Part shown: piece by piece, positions 52,418 to 60,152 of the stretch | How the letters are laid out: every line of letters begins with the position of its first letter | Position numbering within the stretch: the first letter of the stretch is position 1 | The notes under the pieces: model-generated | Seen by the model: the letters and a program-made list of their open reading frames with translations, nothing else | The model's database searches: none | Told to the model about the DNA's origin: nothing | Made by a program: the position numbers and the translations under genes | Origin: an uncultured Spirochaetaceae bacterium | GTDB lineage: Bacteria; Spirochaetota; Spirochaetia; Treponematales; Treponemataceae | DNA length: 64,000 nucleotides | NCBI GenBank assembly: GCA_902799965.1 | Contig: CADCCO010000001.1 | Coordinates: 24,737-88,736 of the forward strand | Direction of reading: 5' to 3'

Positions 52418-52740
52418 TAGTCCTGGACAGTGGCGCGCTTCGCTTAAAGCCGGATTATTGGACTTTTGGAGCATGTATTTTACTTCCTATAACGCATATT
52501 CTGTCTACCACGATAGGAACGGTATGTCGCTTCGCTAATTTTGCATTAGGAAGTGATTCAACTGCGCTCTTGCGAGCGCTGGCAATCAAGGCGCGCTTCG
52601 CTTAAAGCCTTGACTCGTTCCTTTTGCGGCGCGTACTGTCATTGTCGCGCCGCAATACGTGTTCAAAAAAAAACTCCGCTTTCCCCTGTGAGGGAGAGGC
52701 GAAAATACGATTTTTTTTTGAATTTATGGCCGCAAAGCCC
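52418..52740. repeat. Gene-free region of palindromes and short repeats
   Basis: No believable gene. It holds a 20-nt sequence GGCGCGCTTCGCTTAAAGCC at 52432-52451 and again at 52590-52609, with a third 17/20 relative in the rodA terminator loop (52353-52372). The 32-nt dispersed repeat shared with 18768-18799 is at 52557-52588. Another inverted repeat is TTGCGGCGCG (52625-52634) with CGCGCCGCAA (52647-52656). The region looks like accumulated small palindromic elements or decayed terminators. Confidence 0.7.
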
Positions 52741-52769
52741 TTGAAACATTTTTCAAAATCTGATAATAT
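52741..52769 (+). promoter_or_regulatory. tRNA-Pro promoter
   Basis: TTGAAA (52741-52746), a 17-bp spacer and TAATAT (52764-52769). The tRNA starts 13 nt later. Confidence 0.6.
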
Positions 52770-52782
52770 ATTTTTTACATAT

Positions 52783-52856
52783 CGGGCTATAGCGCAGCTG
52801 GTTAGCGTGCTTGTCTGGGGGGCAAGAGGTCACCGATTCGAATTCGGTTAGCCCGA
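52783..52856 (+). tRNA. tRNA-Pro (anticodon GGG)
   Basis: 74 nt. Acceptor CGGGCTA pairs with TAGCCCG (52849-52855), discriminator A. D-arm GCGCAGCTGGTTAGCGT; anticodon stem CTTGT with GCAAG, loop CTGGGGG giving anticodon GGG; T-loop TTCGAAT canonical. CCA not encoded. Confidence 0.95.
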
Positions 52857-52859
52857 CTA

Positions 52860-52893
52860 AAGCGGTTGGTTTTTCCAGCCGCTTATTTTTTTT
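52860..52893. terminator. Bidirectional terminator between tRNA-Pro and mfd
   Basis: AAGCGGTTGG (52860-52869) pairs with CCAGCCGCTT (52875-52884) around five T, followed by a T-run to 52893. The T-run includes the mfd stop codon region; the two genes converge here. Confidence 0.8.
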
Positions 52894-55800
52894 ACGCCAA
52901 CCGTTCCAGCATTTCTGACAAGAACGCGCCTTTTTCCTTTAAGCCGATTTTTCCGGTTTGCATTAAAATGACGTTGGGGGCGGCGGGGTCCAGGCGAATC
53001 GCGCCGGGGTTGGCCTTAATAAGAGCCATCAGCTTTTCAACGCTTATGTCGCTCACGCGGCCAAATTCAACGCGCGCCTCGCCGTTCTTTTCTTTTATCG
53101 AAACCACAGACAAGGCCGAAGAAATGACGCGGATTTCGGCCAGCGTCAAAAGGCTTGAAACTTCGTCGGGAACCGGTCCAAATCGGTCGCTTAGCTCGCC
53201 GTAAACGCTGTCCAATTCCGCCCGGCTTGCAACGCCGGCGATTTTTTTGTAAATCTCCATCTTTACTTGCGGATTTGAAACGTAACTGTCGGGAATAAAG
53301 CCCGTGTAGTCCAGCTCAAGCAGCGTCTCGCTTTGGGCCTTGTATTCCTCTTGGGCCGTCAAGCGTTCCACGGCCTCGTTCAGCAAGCGAAGGTACAAGT
53401 CAAAGCCGACAGAGTAGACGTTGCCCGACTGGTCGCGGCCAAGAAGGTTTCCAGCGCCGCGCAGCTCCAAATCCTTCATCGCGATTTTAAAGCCGCTTCC
53501 CAATTCCGTAAAGTCGCTTATCACTTGCAGGCGCTTCATCGCGATTTCGCTTAGCGCGCGGTTTTCGGGATAAAAAAGATAGGCGTAGGCCTTGCGGTCG
53601 CTGCGCCCTACCCGCCCCCGCAGCTGGTACAATTGCGACACGCCGTACATGTCGGCGCGGTCGATGATTATCGTGTTGACGTTTGGAATGTCGATGCCGT
53701 TTTCGATAATCGTTGTGGCCACCAAGACGTGGAAGCCGCCGCTTTTAAAGCGTCTGAAAATGTCGTCAAGCTCGTCGCTTGTCATTTGGCCGTGCGCAGT
53801 GTCAATCAGCATTTCGGGAACAAGGCGCTCAAGCTTTCGCCGCGTGTCTTCCAATGTTTCAACGCGGTTGTGAAGGTAAAAGACTTGGCCTCCCCTAGCC
53901 GCTTCGGCCCGGATCGCGGCGGCCACCCGCTCTTCGCTGTAATGGTCGATTACGGTTTCTATGGGCTGGCGGTTTTGCGGCGGCGTGGTCAAAAGGCTCA
54001 TGTCGCGGATTTTCAAAAAACTCATGTGCAGGGTGCGCGGAATCGGCGTGGCGCTCATTGAAAGGCAGTCGATGTTGTTCTTAAGCGCCTTTAGGCGTTC
54101 CTTGTCCTTTACGCCAAAGCGCTGCTCTTCGTCAATTATCATAAGGCCCAGGTTTTTGAACTGAACGTCCTTTTGGATAATCTTGTGCGTGCCGATCAAA
54201 ATGTCCACGCCGCCTTCCTTTAGCTTTTGCAAAATCTTCTTTTGCTCGGCAGGGGGAACAAAGCGGCTCAGCATCGCTATCGACACCGGAAAGTTTTTGA
54301 AGCGCTCAAGGCAGCTTTCGTAATGCTGCTCGGCGAGAATCGTCGTGGGCGCCATAAAGGCCACTTGGCGGCCGCCCAGCACCGCCTTAAAGGCCGCGCG
54401 CATCGCGATTTCGGTCTTGCCGTAGCCGACGTCGCCGCAAAGCAGGCGGTCCATCGGAACGGGCCGCTCCATGTCGGACTTGACTTCCTTTGTGACTGTG
54501 ATTTGGTCGGGCGTGTCCTCGTATGGAAAGGCGGCCTCAAAGGCGGTCTGCCATTCGGTGTCCTTGGGAAAAGAATAGCCCTGCGAGGCTTTGCGGCGCG
54601 AGTACAAGTCGATAAGCTTTTGCGCCAATTCCTCCACGGCCTGCTTTACCTTGCTCTTTCGGTTTTCCCAAGACTTGCTTCCTATTCTGTCAAGCCTGGG
54701 CGAGCCGCCTTCGCTTCCGATGTAGCGCTGGACAAGGTTTGCCTGCTCTATAGGAACAAAGGCCACGTCGTCGTCGGCGTACTCAAGCTTGATGTAGTCG
54801 CGCTCGCGGCCGGCGCTCTTGACGCGCTCAATGCCTTTAAAGAGGCCGATTCCGTAGTTGACGTGAACGACATAGTCGCCGGGAGTGAGCTCCACAAAGG
54901 TGTCGATAGGAGCGCTTTTTGCGCTTTTTATTGATTTGGGCGCCTTCTTGCGGCGGCCGAAAATTTCGTTTTCCTGGATGACGCAAAGCTTTATGTCGGG
55001 AACCGAAAAACCCGCCGACACCGCTTTTGGAAGAATGACCGCCGGCCGGCCGGGATAATTGGCCGCGTCGAACAGGATTTCGTTTATGCGCAGGGCCTGG
55101 TTTTCGTTGTCGGCGTAGACAAAAATGTCCCAGCCTTCGTCCTGCAAAGCGGCAAGGCGCTCCTTTAGGTAGTTGATGTTGCCAAAAAAGCTAGCGCCCG
55201 GCTCGGCCTTTAGCGAAAACGTTTTTGCAAAGGAAAGCCTTTTGTCGCCCTTCCCGTCTTTTGCCGCGCCTTCCGGCTCCAAATCGGTCTTTAGCGTTCT
55301 AAGCGCGACGGACTTTTTCCACTTTTTGGAAAGGCTTTCAAAGTCACGCAGCGCCATGCTGGGCGGAAAGCACGGAAGTTCCAGCCTGGCCTTCCTGTAA
55401 AGCGAGTCCCATTCGCGAAAAAGCGGCTCGCCGGAGTTCAAAAGCCTGTCGTAGTCCAAGTAAAGGACAGAAGAGCCGGGCGAAAGGTAGTCTGTCAGGC
55501 AATTGTCAAAAAGCAGCGGATAAAACAATTCTTCGCCCTCGCAGGAGCCGAATTCCTCCAGCTCCAAAATCCGCTCTTCCAAAAGCTCTTCCGCCTTGTC
55601 GGTAAAGGGCAGCAAGACCGGCTGGCCGCTCTTAAAAACCTCGAAACTGTCTGAAGATGTATCCTTTTGTAGACTTTTACCCTCGAAAGTGTCTGAACTT
55701 GTATCTTTTTGTAGACATTTTTCCTTGTATTCTTGACATTTTTTTTCTAAAAGCTCGACTTCTTCCTTGCCAAAAACGGCTTCCTTCATCGGAAAAAGCG

Positions 55801-56551
55801 AAGCTTCGTCAAGCTCGGATTCTGTGGCTTGCGTTTCAGGCGAAAAGGTCTTGATTTTTTCTATGCGCTCAAAGTCAAAGATGACGCGGACGCCTTTTCC
55901 TCCGGGGAGAACCACGTCAAGGACTTCTCCGCGAAGGGCGAATTCTCCGGGAAGGCTCGCGCGGGGAACGCGGAACCAGCCGTTTTGGCTGAGCCGCTCG
56001 CCCAAAGATTCGGGGTCGATTTCCTGCCCCTTTTTTAGCGTTATAGTCCGCTTTTTTATTGATTCGGGATTGGGGAGCGGCGAAACAAAGTCTCTCTGCG
56101 TGGCGATGAAAATGCGCGGAACTTCTTTAAATGGCGAAGAAGGCCGCGACAAGAGCGCGCTTAGAAAGGCCGCCCGCTCGCCAAAAACCGCGCCGCCTTT
56201 TGAGGCCGGCCTGTACGGAAGCGTTCCCCAGGAAGGGAAAAAATAAATTTCCGCGCCTTCCAAGGCGCCCGACAAGTCCTCTTTAATTTCAAGCGCGTCC
56301 TTTTCGTTTGAGGCCACAAGCAAAAGGTCAAGGCTTCCGGCGCTGTCGGCGGAAAGTCCGTATTGCGCGGCTTGAATTTTCTTGCTCCGCTCGTTCTCCA
56401 AAAAGGCTGCGGCGAAAAAAGCCGGGAGGCTTCCGCACAAGCCTTCAACCTGCGCGGGAAAAGATTCGCCGGACGAAAGCGAGGACAAAAGCGCGCTTAG
56501 CTCTTGCCATTTTTTGAGTTTATTTGTTACTATATTATCTAATGAACGCAT
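52892..56551 (-). CDS. mfd: Transcription-repair coupling factor Mfd
   Basis: 1219 residues. It removes RNA polymerase stalled at lesions and recruits UvrA. UvrB-like N-terminal domain; RNA-polymerase-interacting domain around LTPGDYVVHVNYGIGLFKGIE; translocase with Walker A GDVGYGKTEIAMRAAF, DEEQ box IIDEEQRFGVKDKERLKAL, and GRVGRSDRKAYAY. The C-terminal TRCF domain is present. Unusual: in the N-terminal region two 14-residue units (LQKDTSSDTFEGKS and LQKDTSSDSFEVFK) repeat in tandem with a 42-bp period. No obvious ribosome site precedes the ATG. Confidence 0.97.
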   Translation of the reverse strand: MRSLDNIVTNKLKKWQELSALLSSLSSGESFPAQVEGLCGSLPAFFAAAFLENERSKKIQAAQYGLSADSAGSLDLLLVASNEKDALEIKEDLSGALEGAEIYFFPSWGTLPYRPASKGGAVFGERAAFLSALLSRPSSPFKEVPRIFIATQRDFVSPLPNPESIKKRTITLKKGQEIDPESLGERLSQNGWFRVPRASLPGEFALRGEVLDVVLPGGKGVRVIFDFERIEKIKTFSPETQATESELDEASLFPMKEAVFGKEEVELLEKKCQEYKEKCLQKDTSSDTFEGKSLQKDTSSDSFEVFKSGQPVLLPFTDKAEELLEERILELEEFGSCEGEELFYPLLFDNCLTDYLSPGSSVLYLDYDRLLNSGEPLFREWDSLYRKARLELPCFPPSMALRDFESLSKKWKKSVALRTLKTDLEPEGAAKDGKGDKRLSFAKTFSLKAEPGASFFGNINYLKERLAALQDEGWDIFVYADNENQALRINEILFDAANYPGRPAVILPKAVSAGFSVPDIKLCVIQENEIFGRRKKAPKSIKSAKSAPIDTFVELTPGDYVVHVNYGIGLFKGIERVKSAGRERDYIKLEYADDDVAFVPIEQANLVQRYIGSEGGSPRLDRIGSKSWENRKSKVKQAVEELAQKLIDLYSRRKASQGYSFPKDTEWQTAFEAAFPYEDTPDQITVTKEVKSDMERPVPMDRLLCGDVGYGKTEIAMRAAFKAVLGGRQVAFMAPTTILAEQHYESCLERFKNFPVSIAMLSRFVPPAEQKKILQKLKEGGVDILIGTHKIIQKDVQFKNLGLMIIDEEQRFGVKDKERLKALKNNIDCLSMSATPIPRTLHMSFLKIRDMSLLTTPPQNRQPIETVIDHYSEERVAAAIRAEAARGGQVFYLHNRVETLEDTRRKLERLVPEMLIDTAHGQMTSDELDDIFRRFKSGGFHVLVATTIIENGIDIPNVNTIIIDRADMYGVSQLYQLRGRVGRSDRKAYAYLFYPENRALSEIAMKRLQVISDFTELGSGFKIAMKDLELRGAGNLLGRDQSGNVYSVGFDLYLRLLNEAVERLTAQEEYKAQSETLLELDYTGFIPDSYVSNPQVKMEIYKKIAGVASRAELDSVYGELSDRFGPVPDEVSSLLTLAEIRVISSALSVVSIKEKNGEARVEFGRVSDISVEKLMALIKANPGAIRLDPAAPNVILMQTGKIGLKEKGAFLSEMLERLA
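55639..55722 (-). repeat. 42-bp tandem duplication inside mfd
   Basis: Two copies of a 42-bp unit, beginning at 55639 and 55681 on the plus strand with CCTCGAAA, each with TGTCTGAA, TGTATC and GTAGAC. The copies differ at several positions. They add 28 residues in frame. A related sequence is at 24073-24109. Confidence 0.85.
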
Positions 56552-56583
56552 AAAAAATTCCGATAATAAATATAGGAGTTTCC

Positions 56584-57576
56584 ATGAAAAAATCTCTTTC
56601 CTTGATTATAGCGACTTTTGTTTTCTTTTGCCATAGCGCTTTCGCGCAACAAGGCGTTCAAAAAGAAAATTTTGCAAAAGCGGATTATTCCAACGCGAGC
56701 GTTTCGATTAAGTTCTTTGACAGAACGATGTACTACCCCGGAAGCGCGGAGGACAATCCGATTTTCGTCCACGTGACGATTAAGAACAAGGGGCCGGAAA
56801 CCTTGCGCTTTAAGCTGGCCGACGACCGCGCCTTTAGCGCCGACTTTTCCGCGTTTACGGTGAAGAACACGCGCCTTGAGCAGACCGACGCTTTGACCAG
56901 AAAGCGCACAACGAACCAAACGGTTTACTTTAGGGAAATTTCTTTGGAGACCGGCGAAGAGTATTCCTTTGTGGAGAACGCGAAGAACTTTTTGAAATTT
57001 GACGAGCCCAGCGTCTACTACTTGGAATTGATCTTTTATCCTGAACTTTACAAGTCAAAGTATTTGAGCCTTAAGTCCAACCGCCTTACGCTTGAAGTGC
57101 GCCCCACCCCGTCGGCGGCCTCGTCAAGCTTCATTCCTGTCGCGGCTGGAACCGCCGAGATTTTGCAGCCCGAACAAATTTCTCCCGACAAGGTCGTTGA
57201 ACGCACAATCGTTGCCCGCCAAAAAACTTTGTGGGACCAGTACTTCCTTTACATTGACCTTGAGGAAATGCTGAAGAGCGACCCCCTGCGCCGCGCCAAG
57301 TACGCCGCGTCAAGCGCCGAGGACTGCGAAAAAATGATAAACGACTACAAGGCCGCCTTGATGTCCGACACAATCGAAAAGGACATCGTGGCTATCCCTG
57401 AGCGCTTTGAGATTAAGAGAACCAATTACTCGCAGACGGAAGGAACTGTCACCGTCATCGAATGGTTCAAGTACAAGAATTTCTACGAGAAAAAAGAATA
57501 CATTTACTACGTGCGCCAGCGCGACGGCATTTGGCGCATTTACGGCTACGGCGTGAACAATTTGGGGACAGAATGA
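56584..57576 (+). CDS. Exported protein of unknown function
   Basis: 330 residues. A signal peptide (SLIIATFVFFCHSAFAQQ, cleavage near residue 21) precedes a beta-rich domain (YPGSAEDNPIFVHVTIKNKG, LRFKLADDRAFSADF). A middle Ser/Pro/Ala linker leads to a C-terminal domain (about 215-330) with WDQYFLYIDLEEML and DGIWRIYGYGV. It should be periplasmic or surface-exposed. Family not recognised; probably spirochaete-specific. TAGGAG precedes the ATG. A weak promoter (TTGCCA at 56505, TACTAT at 56528) may serve it. It overlaps the next gene by ATGA. Confidence 0.78.
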   Translation: MKKSLSLIIATFVFFCHSAFAQQGVQKENFAKADYSNASVSIKFFDRTMYYPGSAEDNPIFVHVTIKNKGPETLRFKLADDRAFSADFSAFTVKNTRLEQTDALTRKRTTNQTVYFREISLETGEEYSFVENAKNFLKFDEPSVYYLELIFYPELYKSKYLSLKSNRLTLEVRPTPSAASSSFIPVAAGTAEILQPEQISPDKVVERTIVARQKTLWDQYFLYIDLEEMLKSDPLRRAKYAASSAEDCEKMINDYKAALMSDTIEKDIVAIPERFEIKRTNYSQTEGTVTVIEWFKYKNFYEKKEYIYYVRQRDGIWRIYGYGVNNLGTE

Positions 57577-58199
57577 AAGCTCTTTTGGTTGCCGAAGACG
57601 ACAATACGATAAACGCTATTTTGCCCGCGCTAAAGGAAACTGGCGCGGAGCCGATTGTCTACCGCTGGCTTTTAAAGGCCTTGGACAACGTTGAGGAAAT
57701 CGCGCCCGACGTGGTGATTCTTTCCACCGCCGAGTATCCGCGCCACTGGAAAACGTTCGTCCAGTTCACCAAAAGCGGAATAGGCGGCGTGGTTCCGAAA
57801 GTGATTCTTTACAACGCCCGCGCGATGGACAACGCCGAAAAGGAAAAGGCGCGCTCTCTGGGCGTTTTCGGCATGTTCGGCTCGCTTGACGCTGCCGGAA
57901 TCGAAGAGCTGAAAAATTACTTGAACGGAAAAAGCGGCCCGTCTTACGGCGTTATGTTCGGCGGCGCGAAGATTGAATTTGTGTTCACAAACCCAAAGAG
58001 CGACTGCCTTGTTACAGGCTCCGTCAGAAAGTATTCCAACGGCCGCATTGAATTTGAAAGCGACATTCCCGCCCTTGTTAAGAACATCGGCGCAGGCGAC
58101 ACTATAGAGCGCGCGACTTTTGGCGAAAACAAAATCTACAAGCATGTCGGCGCGAAGGTTCTTTCCAACGGAAAAACTTTGGAGCTAAAACTCACTTAA
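57573..58199 (+). CDS. Pseudo-receiver plus PilZ-like protein
   Basis: 208 residues. The N-terminal 115 look like a response-regulator receiver: LLVAEDDN has the acidic pair, but the phosphoacceptor position (PDVVILSTAEYP) is Ser rather than Asp, so phosphorylation is unlikely. The C-terminal 90 resemble a PilZ-like barrel (VTGSVRKYSNGRIEFESD, IGAGDTIE) without a clear RxxxR, so c-di-GMP binding is doubtful. The ATG at 57573 overlaps the previous stop, with GGGGACAG upstream. Coupled to the exported protein gene. Confidence 0.68.
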   Translation: MKALLVAEDDNTINAILPALKETGAEPIVYRWLLKALDNVEEIAPDVVILSTAEYPRHWKTFVQFTKSGIGGVVPKVILYNARAMDNAEKEKARSLGVFGMFGSLDAAGIEELKNYLNGKSGPSYGVMFGGAKIEFVFTNPKSDCLVTGSVRKYSNGRIEFESDIPALVKNIGAGDTIERATFGENKIYKHVGAKVLSNGKTLELKLT

Positions 58200-58211
58200 G
58201 CGGGCCGAATC

Positions 58212-58607
58212 ATGGGAAACAATGCCAAGCAAGCGAAATTCTTTTGCGAAAACTGCGGCGCGGAAGTGGCGCAAAGCGCGCGCTTTTGCGGAAAGTGCGG
58301 CCGCTTTTTTTCTTCCGTGCGCTGCCCTGTCTGCGGAAAGACAGGCTCGTCCAATATGTTCGCGAACGGCTGCCCTTCTTGCGGCTACGGCTCAAAGGAA
58401 CAGCCGGGCGGCGTGGCGCAAATGAGCGCTGCGGAGCAAATGAAAAGAGCCGCTGACAGCAAGGGGCATTTTTACGTCCACAAAAAGCATGGTTCTCAAA
58501 GGCCCGCCGCGCGGCAAGGCGACGGAAGCCTGCCCGCTTGGATTTACGCTGTTACCCTTGTCGCGCTCGCGGGAATCATCGCGGGCGTTATGAGATGCGC
58601 TCTTTAA
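58212..58607 (+). CDS. Zinc-ribbon membrane protein
   Basis: 131 residues. The N-terminus has three Cys pairs plus one more (FCENCGAEV, FCGKCGRFF, CPVCGKTG, CPSCGYG), a double zinc-ribbon as in many membrane-tethered zf-ribbon proteins. A Gln/Gly/Arg-rich linker leads to one C-terminal transmembrane helix (WIYAVTLVALAGIIAGVM). Function unknown. It starts 12 nt after the preceding gene and probably ends that operon. Confidence 0.78.
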   Translation: MGNNAKQAKFFCENCGAEVAQSARFCGKCGRFFSSVRCPVCGKTGSSNMFANGCPSCGYGSKEQPGGVAQMSAAEQMKRAADSKGHFYVHKKHGSQRPAARQGDGSLPAWIYAVTLVALAGIIAGVMRCAL

Positions 58608-58616
58608 ATGAATGCA

Positions 58617-58771
58617 ATAAAAAACGCGCGAAGGAGCGGGACGGCGGGCGGAAACACTTATTTTGCGCCTGCCGCGCTAGCGGCAGCGTGCAATAGTTTC
58701 AAGCGCAAAATATGTGTAGCGACGATATCTAGCGGTTCCGTCTGCCGCCACGCGACTGGGAGCGTTTTTTG
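58617..58771. repeat. Large interrupted palindrome between the zinc-ribbon gene and trpS
   Basis: AAAAAACGC (58619-58627) pairs with GCGTTTTTT (58762-58770), TATTTTGCGC (58659-58668) with GCGCAAAATA (58703-58712), and a core hairpin CTGCCGC-GCTA-GCGGCAG spans 58669-58686. The right arm has about 18 extra nt. It can act as terminator for both flanking genes but is larger than needed, resembling a MITE-like element. Confidence 0.7.
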
Positions 58772-58783
58772 TTTTACTTATAA

Positions 58784-59890
58784 TTAGATTAGCATATTCA
58801 TCGCGGCGCGGACTTCTTCGAGCGTGGCTTGGGCGATTTCGCGGGCTTGCTTCACTCCGTCCATAAGAACTTGCCTGATGTAATCGGGATTGGCCTCTAG
58901 CTTTGCGCGCTCTTGGCGCAAGGGACGAAGCTTTTCGTTAATGGCGTTTGTAAGCTCTGTCTTAAGGGCTCCGCCGCCGCCGTCACCCAAGCGCGCGGCG
59001 ATCGCTTCCGGCGCTTCGTCCGTGCAGAGCGAAATCAACTGCAAAAGATTCGCGACTTCCGGACGATTTTCCGGGTCGTACGTGATGTGGCGGTCGCTGT
59101 CGGTCTTGGCCTTTTTTACCAAGGCGGCGGTTTCGTCCTCCGTGTTGTGGAGGAAAACGCAGTTGTTGAGCGACTTGCTCATCTTGGCCTGGCCGTCCAA
59201 GCCCTTTATGAGCGGAGTTTTTGCAAGGAGCGCGTAAGGCTCCGGGAAAATCACCTTCCCCTGCCCGTACTTGTTGTTAAAGCGGCGGGCAATAGTTCGG
59301 CTTATCTCCAAGTGCGGAAGCTGGTCTTTTCCGACCGGAACTATGTTGGCCTTACAAAAAAGAATGTCGCAGGCTTGGTGCACGGGGTACGTGTACATGC
59401 CCTCGTTCACGCCCTGCTTAAAGCCGCCTGAGTCCTTGGCCTTTTGGATTTCGTCCTTGACTGTGGGATTGCGCGCCAATTCCGAATTGCTGACCAAAGT
59501 GAGAAACGGCAGCATAAGCTGGTTTTCTTCGGGAACGTATGAGTGCGGAAAAATCACGACGTCCTTTCCGGGCTTGATTCCGGCGGCAAGGTAGTCGATG
59601 ACCAGCTGCTTTGTGTTTTGGGAAATCTGGTCGTAAGCGTCGTGGTCGGTCAAAACCTGGTAGTCGGCGACCAATATCATTACCGGAACGCCAAGGTTTT
59701 GCAGGCGCACGCGGTTTTGAAGCGATCCAAAGTAATGGCCGATGTGCAGCTGGCCTGTGGGGCGGTCGCCCGTAAGGACGCGGTATTTTTTTGGATTGAC
59801 TTTAATGTCCGCCTCAATCTCGCGGCTTTTTTTAAGGGCGGCCTCGTAAGTTCCGCTCAAGTCTGAATATTCAATTTCGTCTTTTGCCAT
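58784..59890 (-). CDS. trpS: Tryptophanyl-tRNA synthetase
   Basis: 368 residues. Charges tRNA-Trp. The class I signature HIGH is in GDRPTGQLHIGHYFGSL (about 49-52) and KMSKS in GQAKMSKSLNNC. PVHQACDILFCKANIVPVGKDQ is a TrpRS block. AAGGAAAA precedes the ATG at 59890. Its own promoter lies at 59911-59939; the gene is monocistronic. Confidence 0.96.
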   Translation of the reverse strand: MAKDEIEYSDLSGTYEAALKKSREIEADIKVNPKKYRVLTGDRPTGQLHIGHYFGSLQNRVRLQNLGVPVMILVADYQVLTDHDAYDQISQNTKQLVIDYLAAGIKPGKDVVIFPHSYVPEENQLMLPFLTLVSNSELARNPTVKDEIQKAKDSGGFKQGVNEGMYTYPVHQACDILFCKANIVPVGKDQLPHLEISRTIARRFNNKYGQGKVIFPEPYALLAKTPLIKGLDGQAKMSKSLNNCVFLHNTEDETAALVKKAKTDSDRHITYDPENRPEVANLLQLISLCTDEAPEAIAARLGDGGGGALKTELTNAINEKLRPLRQERAKLEANPDYIRQVLMDGVKQAREIAQATLEEVRAAMNMLI

Positions 59891-59910
59891 TTTTGTTTTC
59901 CTTTTTTTTC

Positions 59911-59939
59911 ATTCTACCCTATCTGGGAATTTTTTTCAA
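59911..59939 (-). promoter_or_regulatory. trpS promoter
   Basis: On the minus strand TTGAAA (59934-59939), a 17-bp spacer and TAGAAT (59911-59916), then about 20 nt with AAGGAAAA to the ATG. Confidence 0.72.
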
Positions 59940-59949
59940 TATGAATGTA

Positions 59950-60152
59950 TTGACAAAAAACGTTCCTCTTTATAATATAAGCCATCTTTTCATTTAGGAG
60001 ACACACTGCCGATGATACTGTAATTCTGATTTCCGTTAAAAAAACGCTTGGCGCGAAGGGCGCGGGGCGATCTTTGGAAGTCAGTTGCAGTTATTTTTTT
60101 GTCGGCCGGGCGTCCGCTTTCTGTGGCTGGCTTCTATTTTTTGGAGGCCAAA
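59950..60152 (+). promoter_or_regulatory. Promoter and long leader of the ABC-F gene
   Basis: TTGACA (59950-59955) and TATAAT (59971-59976), with a short 15-bp spacer, lie about 175 nt before the ABC-F start. The leader holds AGGAG (59997) ahead of a four-codon frame ATG-ATA-CTG-TAA (60012-60023), a G/C-rich stretch with possible pairing (GGCGCG and CGCGGGGCG, about 60051-60070), and a T-run at about 60096. This could be a translational attenuation leader, as known for some ABC-F genes, but no clean terminator hairpin is visible. Confidence 0.4.

Noticed and set aside
52341..52740. CRISPR-like array after rodA
   Set aside because: The repeats are few, irregularly spaced and of different types, and no cas genes are near.
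52553..52851. Open frames between rodA and mfd
   Set aside because: They run through repeats and tRNA-Pro and show no protein-like composition.
57462..57572. N-terminal extension of the pseudo-receiver protein
   Set aside because: It overlaps the end of the exported protein gene in another frame; the ATG at 57573 has ATGA coupling and begins directly at the receiver fold.
60048..60152. N-terminal extension of the ABC-F protein by 35 residues
   Set aside because: The ATG at 60153 has GGAGG and begins directly at the ABC domain; the extension has no ribosome site and lies in the leader.
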